DNA of 34,534 nt, taken from the NCBI RefSeq assembly GCF_014705605.1, contig NZ_JACXIZ010000061.1, forward strand, positions 1 to 34,534, written 5' to 3'. The DNA is from Paenibacillus sabuli. Its GTDB lineage: Bacteria; Bacillota; Bacilli; Paenibacillales; Paenibacillaceae. Positions 1 to 8,322 of the stretch are shown here, piece after piece. A model generated the notes under the pieces. It had not been told where the DNA came from. It saw only the letters and a program-made list of their open reading frames with translations, and ran no database searches. The position numbers and the translations under genes are program-made. Position 1 is the first letter of the stretch. The number at the start of each line of letters is the position of its first letter.

Positions 1-744
1 GCCGTCGCCCGCTGCGACTACCGCGCCCGCGCGGTCCGCGCGCAGCCAGAGCAGCCCGATCAGCGCGCCACCCGCGGCTGCGCCGGCGGCAGAGCCTGCC
101 ATCGCGCCGGCGGCGAGCTGCGCGTCGGACCAGCCGGCGGCCGTGCCCGCCAGCACCAAGGCGAGCAGGAGGGCGACGCGCACGGTCTGCTCGGCGATCT
201 GCGACAGCGCGCTCGGCAGCATCTGCTGCCGGCCCTGGAAGTAGCCGCGCAGCGCCGCCATCGGCGGAGCGAACAGCAGCGCGAGCGCCGCCATGCGGAC
301 GGCCCACGCCGCATCGGCGCCGCCGAGCAGCCGCGCAGCCGCGTCGGCGCCGATCCACAGCAGCGCGCAGCCGGCCACGCCGGCCACGCCGAGCAGCAGC
401 ATGCCGAGCGTGGCCGCCCGGCGCTGAGCCGCGATACCAAAAGCCGCCTGCTCGGCAACCAGGATCGAGACCGCCACAGGCAGTCCGGCCGTCGTCATGA
501 ACAGCACGAGCTGATAGAGCGGATAGACCGCATGATAGAGGCCGAAGACCCGGTCACCGGCGATATTTTGCAGCGGAATTTTTTGCAGCGTCCCGAGCAG
601 CTTGCATACCATCGCCGCTGCCCCGAGCACGAGTGCGCCGCGCAGCCATGCCGATTTGTCCGTGGTGTTGTCCTCCTCTTCGACTTGTGCGCGCCGCGCA
701 GACCGTCCGACGCTAGGGACAGATGTCGATTTTTTCTTCCTCAC
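1..744 (-). CDS. SpoVB/YabM-like polysaccharide flippase (3' end beyond window)
   Basis: This frame stays open from a GTG at 744 to the window edge, giving 248 codons without a stop. It starts with a short basic cytoplasmic tail and then runs through several hydrophobic segments. Seen motifs include YPLYQLVLFMTTAGLPVAVS at about residues 72-91 and PPMAALRGYFQGRQQMLPSA further on, both typical of the SpoVB/YabM branch of the MATE/MurJ-like lipid-linked oligosaccharide exporters. The start follows AAGGGAGAGG at suitable spacing; an in-frame stop lies just upstream. Family members have roughly 500-550 residues, so about half is visible. In B. subtilis yabM sits directly downstream of spoVT, as here. 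Inferred role: moving envelope or cortex precursor across the membrane. Substrate cannot be told from sequence. Confidence 0.85.
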   Translation of the reverse strand, partial: MRKKKSTSVPSVGRSARRAQVEEEDNTTDKSAWLRGALVLGAAAMVCKLLGTLQKIPLQNIAGDRVFGLYHAVYPLYQLVLFMTTAGLPVAVSILVAEQAAFGIAAQRRAATLGMLLLGVAGVAGCALLWIGADAAARLLGGADAAWAVRMAALALLFAPPMAALRGYFQGRQQMLPSALSQIAEQTVRVALLLALVLAGTAAGWSDAQLAAGAMAGSAAGAAAGGALIGLLWLRADRAGAVVAAGDG

Positions 745-855
745 CGCTGCCTCTCCCTTGTCTCATTCCTGGTCCCCAGTATACCGAAATCTCCGCTGCC
801 GCGCCATCGCTTGCCATCTCCTGCTCGCGCGGGACGGCAGTCGGACGGTCGCTGG

Positions 856-896
856 ACAAAAAGGGCCTTCGAACCGAACGAACGGTTCGAAAGCCC
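856..896 (-). terminator. Rho-independent terminator after spoVT
   Basis: On the minus strand a 14-bp stem (arms 883-896 and 863-876, one T-G wobble) with a 6-nt loop is followed by five T residues. It ends the spoVT transcript before the flippase gene. Confidence 0.85.
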
Positions 897-911
897 TGCT
901 GCCTGCGACGG

Positions 912-1454
912 CTACTGCTCCATTTGCTTGGCCAAAAAGCCCGCCGCTGTCTCGGCCATCTTGCTCTCCATCGTCGACATGCTGACCGCCGCGTCCTTAC
1001 TCACCAGCACGACCGTGCCGATCGGATCCCCTCCGGCGATGATCGGCGCGACGACGACACTGCCGAGCGTCTCGCTGACATCCTTGATGATTTCATAGCT
1101 GCCGCCGGATGCTTCCAGCACCGCCTTGCGGCTATCCATACAGGTTTCCAGGAGATCGCCGACTTGCTTGTCCAGGTACTCCTTTTTCGATGCCCCGGCA
1201 AGCGCAATGATTGTGTCGCGATCCGAAATCATGGTAATGTGATTCGTGCTCTCGAACAGCGATTCTGCATATTCCTTTGCAAAATCGCCGAGCTCGCCAA
1301 TTGGCGAATATTTTTTCAGAATGACCTCGCCGTCGCGATCGACAAAAATTTCCAACGGGTCCCCTTCCCGGATACGCAGCGTGCGGCGAATTTCCTTGGG
1401 GATGACTACCCGGCCGAGGTCGTCGATTCGACGAACAATTCCAGTAGCTTTCAT
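912..1454 (-). CDS. spoVT: Stage V sporulation protein T, transcription regulator
   Basis: 180 residues, close to the usual 178. Residues 1-50 are an AbrB-type swapped-hairpin DNA-binding domain (MKATGIVRRIDDLGRVVIPK). The rest is a GAF-like domain (IALAGASKKEYLDKQ, VVAPIIAGGDPIGTVVLVSK) as in SpoVT. In B. subtilis SpoVT is made in the forespore under sigma-G and tunes sigma-G-dependent genes, both up and down. The ATG at 1454 has a G-rich ribosome site about 12 nt upstream. It is monocistronic here, with a terminator behind it and the urt operon terminator in front. A sigma-G-like promoter lies about 190 bases upstream. The AbrB domain closely resembles that of the abrB gene at 25825. Confidence 0.97.
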   Translation of the reverse strand: MKATGIVRRIDDLGRVVIPKEIRRTLRIREGDPLEIFVDRDGEVILKKYSPIGELGDFAKEYAESLFESTNHITMISDRDTIIALAGASKKEYLDKQVGDLLETCMDSRKAVLEASGGSYEIIKDVSETLGSVVVAPIIAGGDPIGTVVLVSKDAAVSMSTMESKMAETAAGFLAKQMEQ

Positions 1455-1647
1455 ATTCTTGTTGCCCCACTTTCCCTGAAGAGTTTGAGTCGACTGGATC
1501 GAACGGTTAATACTTTTGGAAAAATACAGATGCCCGCTCTTTGTTCATGCTTTAGCGTCGTCGCCAGCGTGCATGCGGTCGCCAGCCAGCGTGGCCGCCC
1601 CGCCGTACCTTTAGCCTCTGCATCGATTGCTTCGTCGAATCTGACCA

Positions 1648-1677
1648 TAGTATTCATCCGCTCCCAATTTCTTATAC
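1648..1677 (-). promoter_or_regulatory. Candidate sigma-G promoter of spoVT
   Basis: GTATA (1673-1677), an 18-bp spacer and AATACTA (1648-1654) match the forespore sigma-G pattern (GHATR, CATNNTA) with one mismatch in the -10. It lies just downstream of the urt terminator and gives a leader of about 190 nt. The rest of the spoVT/urtE gap (1455-1789) holds no gene I can support. Confidence 0.4.
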
Positions 1678-1678
1678 A

Positions 1679-1714
1679 TCAAAAAGAGCCCGCTCAGCGC
1701 TTGCCGGCGGACTC
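1679..1714 (-). terminator. Terminator of the urt operon
   Basis: On the minus strand the arms GAGTCCGC and GCGGGCTC (one wobble) close a 13-nt loop and are followed by five T residues. It sits about 75 bases after the urtE stop. Confidence 0.75.
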
Positions 1715-1789
1715 CTTCCGTGCGGGATTGTCTAACGGATTCGGAATGAAACTTGGTGTGCCGCCTAAGCACGGCGACAGCCGTTTCGC

Positions 1790-2485
1790 CTAGACCGTCA
1801 GATACATGCGAATCGTCTCTTCGTCAAGGTCGTCCAGGCCGCCCTCCCAGGCGACGGCGCCCTTCTCCAGAATGTAAAAATAATCGCCGACGCTTTTGAC
1901 GAATTCCAGACTCTGCTCCACGAGCAGAATCGCCGTCTGGCCCTCTGCCTTGATCGCGCGGATGACATCGCGAATATCGTCGACGATGGAGGGCTGTATC
2001 CCCTCGCACGGCTCGTCGAGCAGCAGCAGCTCCGGCTTCGACGCCAGCGCCCGCGCAAAGGCGAGCTGCTGCTGCTGACCGCCGCTGAGATCGCCGCCGC
2101 GCCGCTCGTACATCGTGGGCAGCACCGGAAACTTGGCGATCGCCTCCGGCGGGATGTCGCGCGTCTTCGTCTTTGCCGCCTCCAGACCGAGCAGCACGTT
2201 CTCGTAGACGGTCAGCTGCGGGAAGATCTCGCGCCCTTGCGGCACATAGCCGATTCCGCTTTTGGCACGTACGCCCGGCGCGGATTTGGTCAGGTTGCTG
2301 TTGTTGTAGACGACCGTGCCCTTGCGCGCCTTGAGCAGGCCCATGATGCTCTTGATCAGCGTCGTCTTGCCGACGCCGTTGCGGCCGAGCAGGCAGACGA
2401 CCTGACCGGGCGCGACCTTGAGCGATACATTGCGCAGAATGATGCTCTCGCCATACCCCGCCTCAAGCTGTTGAACGGCTAACAT
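1790..2485 (-). CDS. urtE: Urea ABC transporter ATP-binding protein UrtE
   Basis: 231 residues. It has a Walker A motif GRNGVGKTTL near residue 36, an ABC signature LSGGQQQQLAFARAL and a Walker B with LLLLDEPCEGIQPSIV, the LivF-like subtype used by high-affinity urea/short-chain amide importers. It should pair with UrtD as the ATPase dimer of the UrtABCDE complex at the inner face of the membrane. Two in-frame ATGs (2491, 2485) are possible; 2485 is chosen because AAGGCGGG is spaced better from it. It overlaps the 3' end of urtD by 23 bases, which suggests coupled translation. It is the last gene of the operon. Confidence 0.95.
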   Translation of the reverse strand: MLAVQQLEAGYGESIILRNVSLKVAPGQVVCLLGRNGVGKTTLIKSIMGLLKARKGTVVYNNSNLTKSAPGVRAKSGIGYVPQGREIFPQLTVYENVLLGLEAAKTKTRDIPPEAIAKFPVLPTMYERRGGDLSGGQQQQLAFARALASKPELLLLDEPCEGIQPSIVDDIRDVIRAIKAEGQTAILLVEQSLEFVKSVGDYFYILEKGAVAWEGGLDDLDEETIRMYLTV

Positions 2486-3245
2486 CGGCATCCCGCCTTT
2501 TCCCGAGGTATACTTCCGCCACCCGGTCGTCGCCCTGGATTTCGTCCATCGAGCCCTCCTTGAGCAGCTTGCCTTCGTGCATCACCGTGACCTTGCTGGC
2601 AAAATTGCGCACGAACTCCATGTCGTGCTCGACGACGACGATCGAGCGCCGCCGCGCGATTTCGTGCAGCAGCTCGCCCGTCTTATCCGTCTCCTTGTCC
2701 GTCATGCCCGCCACCGGCTCGTCGAGCAGCAGCACCTCGGGCTCCTGCAGCAGCATCATGCCGATCTCGAGCCATTGCTTCTCGCCGTGCGACAGACCGC
2801 CGGCCCGCCACTGCGCCTTGTCCTGCAGGCCGATCATCTTCAGCTGTGCCTCGATGCGCTCCTGCTCCTCCGGCTTCAGCTTCGCCACGAGCGTCGCGAA
2901 TACGCCGCGCCGCTGGCGCATTGCGATCTCCAGATTCTCAAAGACGGTCAGCGTCGGGAAAATGGACGGCGCCTGGAACTTCCGCCCGATTCCCATCTCG
3001 GCAATCTGATGCTCTTTGCGCCGCGTGATGTCGACCGCCCCCTGAAAGGTCACCTTGCCCGAGGACGGCTTGACCTTGCCGCAGATGACGTCGAGGATGG
3101 TCGTTTTACCGGCCCCGTTGGGTCCGATCAAAAAGCGCAGCTCCCCTTGCTGCAACGCCAGATCCATGCCTTGCACCGCCTTGAACCCGTCAAATTCCAC
3201 CGTTACCGCCTCACACTGCAGAATGACCGATTGGTTCTTGCTCAT
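2463..3245 (-). CDS. urtD: Urea ABC transporter ATP-binding protein UrtD
   Basis: 260 residues. Walker [10 protein letters not shown], signature [19 protein letters not shown] and Walker [12 protein letters not shown] are all present. The [11 protein letters not shown] signature variant with Q-W is typical of UrtD rather than LivG, and separates urea transporters from branched-chain amino acid ones. The start at 3245 is preceded by GGAGG with 9-nt spacing; a longer reading to 3392 would have a low-complexity N-terminus and overlap urtC much further. It overlaps the 3' end of urtC by 35 bases and the 5' end of urtE by 23, so the three genes are probably translationally coupled. Confidence 0.96.
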   Translation of the reverse strand: MSKNQSVILQCEAVTVEFDGFKAVQGMDLALQQGELRFLIGPNGAGKTTILDVICGKVKPSSGKVTFQGAVDITRRKEHQIAEMGIGRKFQAPSIFPTLTVFENLEIAMRQRRGVFATLVAKLKPEEQERIEAQLKMIGLQDKAQWRAGGLSHGEKQWLEIGMMLLQEPEVLLLDEPVAGMTDKETDKTGELLHEIARRRSIVVVEHDMEFVRNFASKVTVMHEGKLLKEGSMDEIQGDDRVAEVYLGKRRDADVSRSTA

Positions 3246-4296
3246 GCTTGGATTGCCTCCTTTGCGGAATTTTGAGCTTGCCGAACAAGCCGACCGCCCC
3301 CTTGGGCAGGAAGACGACGACCACGACGAACAGCGCACCGAGGAAGAACAGCCAGGCATCGGGATACGAAGCGCTGAACTCGCTCTTGGCATAGTTGAGC
3401 AATATGGCGCCCAGGGCGGCGCCGATCAGGGTGCCGCGGCCGCCGATTGCGACCCACAGCACCATCTCGATCGACGGCACGATCGCCATCGTCGACGGGG
3501 AGATGATGCCGACATGGAAGACGAACAGCATGCCCGCCAGTCCGGCCAGCCCTGCGGAAATGCTGAACACGAGCATCTGGTAGATCGCCGGATTGTACCC
3601 GATGAAGCGGGCCCGGTTCTCCCCGTCACGGATCGCCCGCAGCACGCGGCCGAAGCGGCTTTTCACCAGGAATCGGCACAGCACGAAGGCCCCCAGCAGC
3701 GCGGCCGCCGTCACCCAGTACAGCATCCGCTTCGTATCGGCAGACCCGAGCGATTCGCCGAAGATCGTGCGGAATCCGGTCAAGCCGTTCGTGCCGCCGG
3801 TGAAGGCCTGCTGGCCGATGATCAGCGTCGTCGTGATGATGACCAGCGCCTGCGTCAGAATCGTGAAATACACGCCCTTGATCCGGTTGCGAAAGGTAAA
3901 GTAGCCGAGCCCGAGCGCCAGCAGCGCCGGCAGCAGAATGCCCGCGGCCGCCGCAAAGGCGAAGCTCTCGAACGGCTTCCAAAACCAGGGCAGCGCCTTG
4001 ATCCCGCTCCAGCCCATAAAATCGGGCAGCGAGGTCCCGCTCGCCTCAAGCTTCAAATACATGCCCATCGCATACGCGCCCAGTCCGAAAAATACGCCGT
4101 GGCCGAGGCTCAGGATGCCGGTATAGCCCCAGATCAGATCGAGTCCGAGCGCCACGATGGCAAACGCGAGAAACTTGGCCAGCAGATTGAGCCGAAAGTC
4201 GCTTAAATACAGGGGGGCGCAAAAGAGCGCAGTCGCCGCTACGGCATAGCCAATCAAGATATACAAGCGCTGTGGCGTAAGTCTCTTGAGCTGCAC
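3211..4296 (-). CDS. urtC: Urea ABC transporter permease UrtC
   Basis: 361 residues with about eight to ten hydrophobic segments, of the LivM/UrtC permease family. Recognisable stretches are [20 protein letters not shown] near residue 50 and [19 protein letters not shown] near residue 300, the latter being the EAA-like loop that touches the ATPases. The start is a GTG at 4296 after AGAGGTGATC. It forms the membrane channel with UrtB. It is separated from urtB by 29 bases and overlaps urtD. Confidence 0.95.
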   Translation of the reverse strand: MQLKRLTPQRLYILIGYAVAATALFCAPLYLSDFRLNLLAKFLAFAIVALGLDLIWGYTGILSLGHGVFFGLGAYAMGMYLKLEASGTSLPDFMGWSGIKALPWFWKPFESFAFAAAAGILLPALLALGLGYFTFRNRIKGVYFTILTQALVIITTTLIIGQQAFTGGTNGLTGFRTIFGESLGSADTKRMLYWVTAAALLGAFVLCRFLVKSRFGRVLRAIRDGENRARFIGYNPAIYQMLVFSISAGLAGLAGMLFVFHVGIISPSTMAIVPSIEMVLWVAIGGRGTLIGAALGAILLNYAKSEFSASYPDAWLFFLGALFVVVVVFLPKGAVGLFGKLKIPQRRQSKHEQEPIGHSAV

Positions 4297-4325
4297 AATC
4301 GATCACCTCTATTCGTGTATGTGCC

Positions 4326-5231
4326 TTAGTCCAGCGAGCGCGAGCGCATCGCCACGAGCCCTTTGGGCCGCCATTGCAGGAAGGCGACGATGCAGACGAA
4401 CACCAGCACCTTGCCAAGCGAAGCCGACGTCCAAAATTCAAACAAGGTGTTGAACATGCCGATCCCCGTCGCCCCGATAATCGTCCCGACCAGCTTGCCG
4501 ACGCCGCCGAGCACGACGACCATGAAGGCATCGACGATGTAATACGTGCCCAGCGCCGGGCCGATCGGCCCCATCAGCGTCAGCGCGCAGCCCGCGATGC
4601 CGGCAATGCCGGAGCCGATGGCAAACGTGAGCGCATCGACGCGCCGCGTCGAGATGCCGAGGCAAGAGGCCATCTCGCGATTTTGCATGACTGCGCGCAT
4701 GCGCCGTCCGGCGTGGGAACGGTAGATATAGAGGAACATCGCCAGCAGCGTTACGATGACCAGCCCGATGATGAACAGGCGCTTGTAAGGCAGCACGACC
4801 CCCGTCATGAGCGTCATGCCGCCGTCCAGCCAGGTCGGACTCTTGACCGCTACGTTGGGCGCGCCGAAGATTGTGCGCGCCAGCTGCTGCAGCATGAGCG
4901 CCACCCCCCATGTCGCCAGCAAGCTGTCGAGCGGCCTGCCGTACAGGAAGCGGATCAGGCTCGCCTCCAGCACGAGGCCGAGCAGGAAGGCAATGAGGAA
5001 GCTGACCGGAATCGCCAGCACAAAGTACCAATTGAACAGCGAGGCCGGCAAGTAATCGTTGAACAAATTCTGCGTCACATAGGTGGCGTAAGCGCCCACC
5101 ATAATCAATTCGCCGTGCGCCATATTGATGACATTCATCAGTCCAAACGTTATGGCCAGCCCCAGGGCGATCAAGAGCAGGATGGAGCTGATGCTCAGTC
5201 CATTGAAGATTTGCGACAAAATGACTTCCAT
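4326..5231 (-). CDS. urtB: Urea ABC transporter permease UrtB
   Basis: 301 residues, the LivH-like permease partner of UrtC. Typical stretches are [20 protein letters not shown] near residue 20 and [20 protein letters not shown] near residue 240. The chosen ATG (5231) follows AGAGGTG at 8-nt spacing; a longer frame from 5288 would begin with an unrelated cysteine-rich stretch. It stands 146 bases after urtA, with a strong hairpin in the gap, so its message is probably less abundant than that of the binding protein. Confidence 0.95.
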   Translation of the reverse strand: MEVILSQIFNGLSISSILLLIALGLAITFGLMNVINMAHGELIMVGAYATYVTQNLFNDYLPASLFNWYFVLAIPVSFLIAFLLGLVLEASLIRFLYGRPLDSLLATWGVALMLQQLARTIFGAPNVAVKSPTWLDGGMTLMTGVVLPYKRLFIIGLVIVTLLAMFLYIYRSHAGRRMRAVMQNREMASCLGISTRRVDALTFAIGSGIAGIAGCALTLMGPIGPALGTYYIVDAFMVVVLGGVGKLVGTIIGATGIGMFNTLFEFWTSASLGKVLVFVCIVAFLQWRPKGLVAMRSRSLD

Positions 5232-5272
5232 TGGGCCATCACCTCTTTCCGTTGCCTTTGGGCAGCGGCAAA

Positions 5273-5304
5273 GGGAAGCATTCGGCATGCTCCGAATACT
5301 TCCC
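5273..5304 (-). promoter_or_regulatory. Intercistronic hairpin between urtA and urtB
   Basis: Two 13-nt arms (5273-5285 and 5292-5304) pair with a single T-G wobble around a 6-nt loop. Only three T residues follow, so this is more likely a processing/stability element or weak attenuator than a full terminator. Such hairpins often keep binding-protein mRNA more abundant than permease mRNA. Confidence 0.6.
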
Positions 5305-5377
5305 TCTCCCGTTGGTACGCATCGATTGCATCTACATGGTGCCCGCTGCTATTCAGTTCGCGGGCGTCCCGCGTGCA

Positions 5378-6673
5378 TTAACCGCCCAGTCCTGCCGCCC
5401 AGTCGTAGCCATCCAGGTACGGATCCGGCTTGACCGGCTCCGGCGTCGCCCACACCTCGGCGAATTGACCGTCCGCCTGCACTTCGCCGATTCGCACCGT
5501 CTTGTAGATGTGCTGGTTGTCGCCGTCGATGGTTACCTTGCCGCCCGGCGCGTCGAATTCCAGTCCTTTGGCCGCTTCCTTGACCGCATCGACATCGGTC
5601 GTGCCGGCCGCTTCGACAGCTGCCGCCCACAGATACACGGCAATGTAACCCGCTTCGATCGGATCGGCCGTCACGCGATCGTCGCCGTAAGCCGCTTTGT
5701 AGCTGGCCACGAATTCCTCGTTCTCCGGCGTGTCCGTCGTCTGATAGTAGTTCCAGGCCGCATAGTGCCCCTCGAGCACGTCGACGCCAATGCCCCGGAT
5801 CTCTTCCTCGGCCACCGATACCGACAGTACCGGGATGTCCGCCGCTGTGATGCCCGCATCCTTGAATTGCTTGAAGAACGCGACGTTGCTGTCTCCGTTC
5901 AGCGTGTTGAAGATGACGTCCGGCTTCGCCTGCTGAATCTTGGAGATGATGGTGCTGTAATCGGTGTGGCCCATAGGCGTGTATTCTTCGCCGACCACCT
6001 CGCCGCCCTCCGCTCCGAGCTGCGCCGTGATAATCTGATTCGCCGTGCGCGGGAACACATAGTCCGAGCCCAGTAGGAAGAACTTCGTACCCTTGTTCTC
6101 CAGCAGCCAGGTCACCGCCGGTACGATCTGCTGGTTCGTCGTGGCGCCGGTGTAGAAGATGTTCGGCGACGCTTCAAGTCCTTCGTATTGGACCGGATAC
6201 CACAGCAGTCCGTTCAGTTCCTCGAACACCGGCAGCATCGCCTTGCGGCTCGAGGAGGTCCAGCCGCCGAATACCGTCGCCACCTGATCCTCGGACAGCA
6301 GCTTGCGCGCCTTCTCGGCGAAGGTCGGCTGGTCGGACGCGCCATCCTCCACGACGGGCTCCAACTGCTTGCCGAGCACGCCGCCGGCCGCATTGATTTC
6401 TTCGATCGCCATCAGTTCGGCCTCTTGAACGGATACTTCACTGATTGCCATCGTACCGCTCAGCGAGTGCAGCACGCCGACTTTGATCGTGTCGCCACTG
6501 TCCGCCTCCGCGCTGGTCTCCTCGGCCGGCTCGTTGCCGCTCGCCGCGCCGGACGTGTTGTTGCCAGTGTTGTTCTCCCCTGTATTGCCGTTATTTCCGC
6601 TGCCGCAGCCGGCCAGCACCACGCTTACGACCAGCAGCAGCAGCACAGCACTTACCCACGTTCTCCGATTCAT
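5378..6673 (-). CDS. urtA: Urea ABC transporter substrate-binding lipoprotein UrtA
   Basis: 431 residues. The N-terminus is a lipoprotein signal: MNRR, a hydrophobic core and lipobox LAGC at about residues 20-23, followed by a flexible Asn/Gly/Glu linker to about residue 58. The mature part ([56 protein letters not shown] at the C-terminus) matches the urea/amide-binding UrtA type. The start at 6673 has GGGGAG at 7-nt spacing; an upstream TTG at 6688 is less likely. It captures substrate outside the membrane for UrtBCDE. No urease genes are in the window. A consensus vegetative promoter and a dyad precede it. Confidence 0.96.
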   Translation of the reverse strand: MNRRTWVSAVLLLLVVSVVLAGCGSGNNGNTGENNTGNNTSGAASGNEPAEETSAEADSGDTIKVGVLHSLSGTMAISEVSVQEAELMAIEEINAAGGVLGKQLEPVVEDGASDQPTFAEKARKLLSEDQVATVFGGWTSSSRKAMLPVFEELNGLLWYPVQYEGLEASPNIFYTGATTNQQIVPAVTWLLENKGTKFFLLGSDYVFPRTANQIITAQLGAEGGEVVGEEYTPMGHTDYSTIISKIQQAKPDVIFNTLNGDSNVAFFKQFKDAGITAADIPVLSVSVAEEEIRGIGVDVLEGHYAAWNYYQTTDTPENEEFVASYKAAYGDDRVTADPIEAGYIAVYLWAAAVEAAGTTDVDAVKEAAKGLEFDAPGGKVTIDGDNQHIYKTVRIGEVQADGQFAEVWATPEPVKPDPYLDGYDWAAGLGG

Positions 6674-6706
6674 TCTCCCACTCCCCAATAGATATATTCT
6701 CTATTT

Positions 6707-6742
6707 ACGAACGATTATGTAAGTTTATATGTCATCGTTCGT
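6707..6742. promoter_or_regulatory. Dyad at the urtA transcription start (operator or 5' hairpin)
   Basis: Perfect 9-bp arms ACGAACGAT (6707-6715) and ATCGTTCGT (6734-6742) flank 18 bases. The outer edge coincides with the predicted transcript start. Within it, 6718-6734 matches the GlnR/TnrA site pattern TGTNA-N7-TNACA with one mismatch. It may bind a repressor or fold at the very 5' end of the mRNA. Confidence 0.5.
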
Positions 6743-6748
6743 GAATTT

Positions 6749-6777
6749 ATTATAGTGCGCTTTGGTATCCACGTCAA
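6749..6777 (-). promoter_or_regulatory. Vegetative (sigma-A) promoter of urtABCDE
   Basis: TTGACG (6772-6777), a 17-bp spacer and TATAAT (6749-6754) on the minus strand. Start of transcription is expected near 6742, about 70 bases before the urtA ATG. Confidence 0.85.
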
Positions 6778-6938
6778 TATATGTAACGCAACTTTATTGG
6801 AAAAAAATTTTATATTCAATATTTTGATTTTATCAATCTTATATTTGATTTAATCGGTCTTTTTTGAGCGATTTCCCCTCTATACAAACCATGCAGCTGG
6901 AAAAATCTCAATTAAAACCTTACACAAAGTTTACCCGC

Positions 6939-6971
6939 GAGTGCAGATTTTATGGAAAAATGCCTGCACTC
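6939..6971. repeat. Palindromic intergenic element
   Basis: Arms GAGTGCAG (6939-6946) and CTGCACTC (6964-6971) are perfect, with an inner TTTT/AAAA pairing. It lies alone, about 200 bases from the nearest promoter or terminator, and lacks a T-run. It could be one copy of a dispersed repeat; one copy cannot prove that. Confidence 0.4.
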
Positions 6972-7074
6972 TGGTCAAGCCTCATACGACCTGTTTTTTC
7001 GGAAATCGGACAAACGTCCCATAGACGGGACCGGCAAGAAGTTCCCAGCGACGCGGCAACATGATGCAAGTTGT

Positions 7075-7106
7075 ATGAATTAAAAAACCTATGAATTAAA
7101 AAACCC
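7075..7106. repeat. Short tandem duplication in terminator tail
   Basis: ATGAATTAAAAAACC occurs twice with a 16-bp period (7075-7089, 7091-7105). The copy next to the hairpin supplies the U-tract of the prsA-like terminator; the other is a second U-tract without its own stem. Confidence 0.7.
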
Positions 7107-7131
7107 GGTCTTCGAGTTCGAAGACCGGGTT
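7096..7131 (-). terminator. Terminator of the fin/mfd/prsA-like end
   Basis: On the minus strand a long stem (7102-7131; AACCCGGTCTTCGA paired with its complement) is followed by a run of T residues. It lies about 70 bases after the prsA-like stop. Confidence 0.9.
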
Positions 7132-7200
7132 CGGTGTGAGCCTTGCTTTGTTTTTGAGAGTGTTTCTTTATTGGGAGCGTGGCTTTATTGCGAGCCGCGC

Positions 7201-8322
7201 TTATTCGGTTGTATTCGCCTCGGCATTGCCGTCCGCGTTGTCGGCCGCGCCGCCTTCCGTACCGTTTTCAGCGCTGTTGGCGCCATTCCCTGCCTCATCT
7301 TCTCCGGCTGCCGGCGCTTCTTCCTCCGGCAGATTCGTTTCGATGTTCAGGCTTTCCTGCTCGCCCTCCAGGAATTCGTTCATCTTCGTGTTCAATACGG
7401 TATTGGTCAGCTGCGTCTTGACCTCTTCGCTCAGCGAGTCGAAGCTGGCCTCCTCGCGCGCTTCGACCAACATGACGTGGTAACCGAATTCGGTCAGTAC
7501 CGGATCGCCGATCACTCCGATTTCTTGCGTATTGGCCGCTTCCTTGAATTCCGCGACCCAGCCGCCGGCCTGCTGGCTTTCGTAGAGGCCGCCGTTCGCT
7601 TTAGAGCCCTCATCGTCGGAGTATTCCTCGGCCAGGGCCTGCCAGTCTCCGCCATCCTCAAGCTTTTGCTTGACTTCCTCGGCGCGCGCCAGCGCTTCCT
7701 CGTCGGTGCGCAGCTCCTCGCCAGTCTGCGGATCCGTCGTGCCGACCAGGATATGCCGGACGGTCACCGTGTTGTAGTCGGACGGATTTTCGTCGAAGAT
7801 CGCCTTGCGCTCCTCGTCGGTAATCTGCGCTTCCAGCTCGGCGCTCTTCTCCTGCAGCACCATGCCGCCGGCGCTGACCAGTTCGACGACATCCTCGGCC
7901 TGATTGACCGTTAGCTTGCCGTCCAGCATTTCCTTGAGCTGATCGTCCTCGTCCATCGCATTTTGCATCTCTGTTTTGAAGGACGCCGCATTTTCCTTGG
8001 CGCTTTCCTTCTGCTCGTCGCTTGCGACGCCGGCATAATACTTATAGAGCACGTACATCTGCAATTCCTGTTCCTTGAATTGCGGGATCGACAGATACAT
8101 CGCCTTTTGCGGATCGGTAATCTCAACCAGGCTGATGTAATGATTGAATTCCGTTTCGCCTACCTCGCCGCCGTCCTTGTACGTGGCGACGACTTGTCCC
8201 GGATCGTCCGAGGCCGCGTTGTCGTTGGAGCCGCATCCGGCCAGCAGCGTCATGGCCAGCACGGCGGAAGCCAGCATCATCATGCTGCTCCGGCCTCCCG
8301 TTCTTCTTTTATTGCGCAACAT
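7201..8322 (-). CDS. PrsA/SurA-like peptidyl-prolyl isomerase lipoprotein
   Basis: 373 residues. Lipoprotein signal with lipobox LLAGC near residue 30, then a SurA_N-like helical region. A parvulin-type PPIase domain runs from about residue 190 to 290 (VRHILVGTTDP, LAEEYSDDEGSKANGGLY, VLTEFGYHVMLVEAR). The C-terminal 45 residues are an acidic Glu/Ala/Gly/Asn tail of low complexity. It should act outside the membrane as a foldase for secreted proteins. The ATG at 8322 lies inside the last codons of mfd (14-base overlap) after AAAGGGGAA, so it is probably coupled to mfd. B. subtilis has no such gene here. I give no symbol because several parvulin paralogues are common in this group. Confidence 0.92.
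   Translation of the reverse strand: MLRNKRRTGGRSSMMMLASAVLAMTLLAGCGSNDNAASDDPGQVVATYKDGGEVGETEFNHYISLVEITDPQKAMYLSIPQFKEQELQMYVLYKYYAGVASDEQKESAKENAASFKTEMQNAMDEDDQLKEMLDGKLTVNQAEDVVELVSAGGMVLQEKSAELEAQITDEERKAIFDENPSDYNTVTVRHILVGTTDPQTGEELRTDEEALARAEEVKQKLEDGGDWQALAEEYSDDEGSKANGGLYESQQAGGWVAEFKEAANTQEIGVIGDPVLTEFGYHVMLVEAREEASFDSLSEEVKTQLTNTVLNTKMNEFLEGEQESLNIETNLPEEEAPAAGEDEAGNGANSAENGTEGGAADNADGNAEANTTE

Larger units (their letters stand above)
6674..7200. other. Intergenic region between urtA and prsA-like
   Basis: 527 bases without a credible gene. From urtA outward it contains the urtA promoter and start-site dyad, an A+T-rich stretch (about 6775-6870) with the short dyad TTGATAAAATCAA at 6824-6836 (read on minus), a lone hairpin at 6939-6971, a duplicated A-rich motif at 7075-7106, and the prsA-like terminator. 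A 66-codon open frame at 6864-7064 (+) has no ribosome site and merely reads through the hairpin. Confidence 0.7.

Noticed and set aside
60-458. 132-codon minus-strand frame
   Set aside because: Out-of-frame shadow of the flippase gene; extreme Arg/Cys/Ala content.
1451-1657. 68-codon minus-strand frame before spoVT
   Set aside because: The ribosome site would be only 3 nt from the ATG and it overlaps the sigma-G-like promoter; no family resemblance.
723-1793. 356-codon plus-strand frame across spoVT
   Set aside because: It crosses the spoVT terminator, gene and promoter in antisense and has no recognisable domain.
3055-5381. Long plus-strand frames (3055-4206, 4374-5381) opposite urtC and urtB
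   Set aside because: Composition rich in Arg, Gln and His, no ribosome site, and both lie over well-supported permease genes.
6864-7064. 66-codon plus-strand frame in the urtA/prsA-like gap
   Set aside because: No ribosome site; part of it is just the translated palindrome at 6939-6971.
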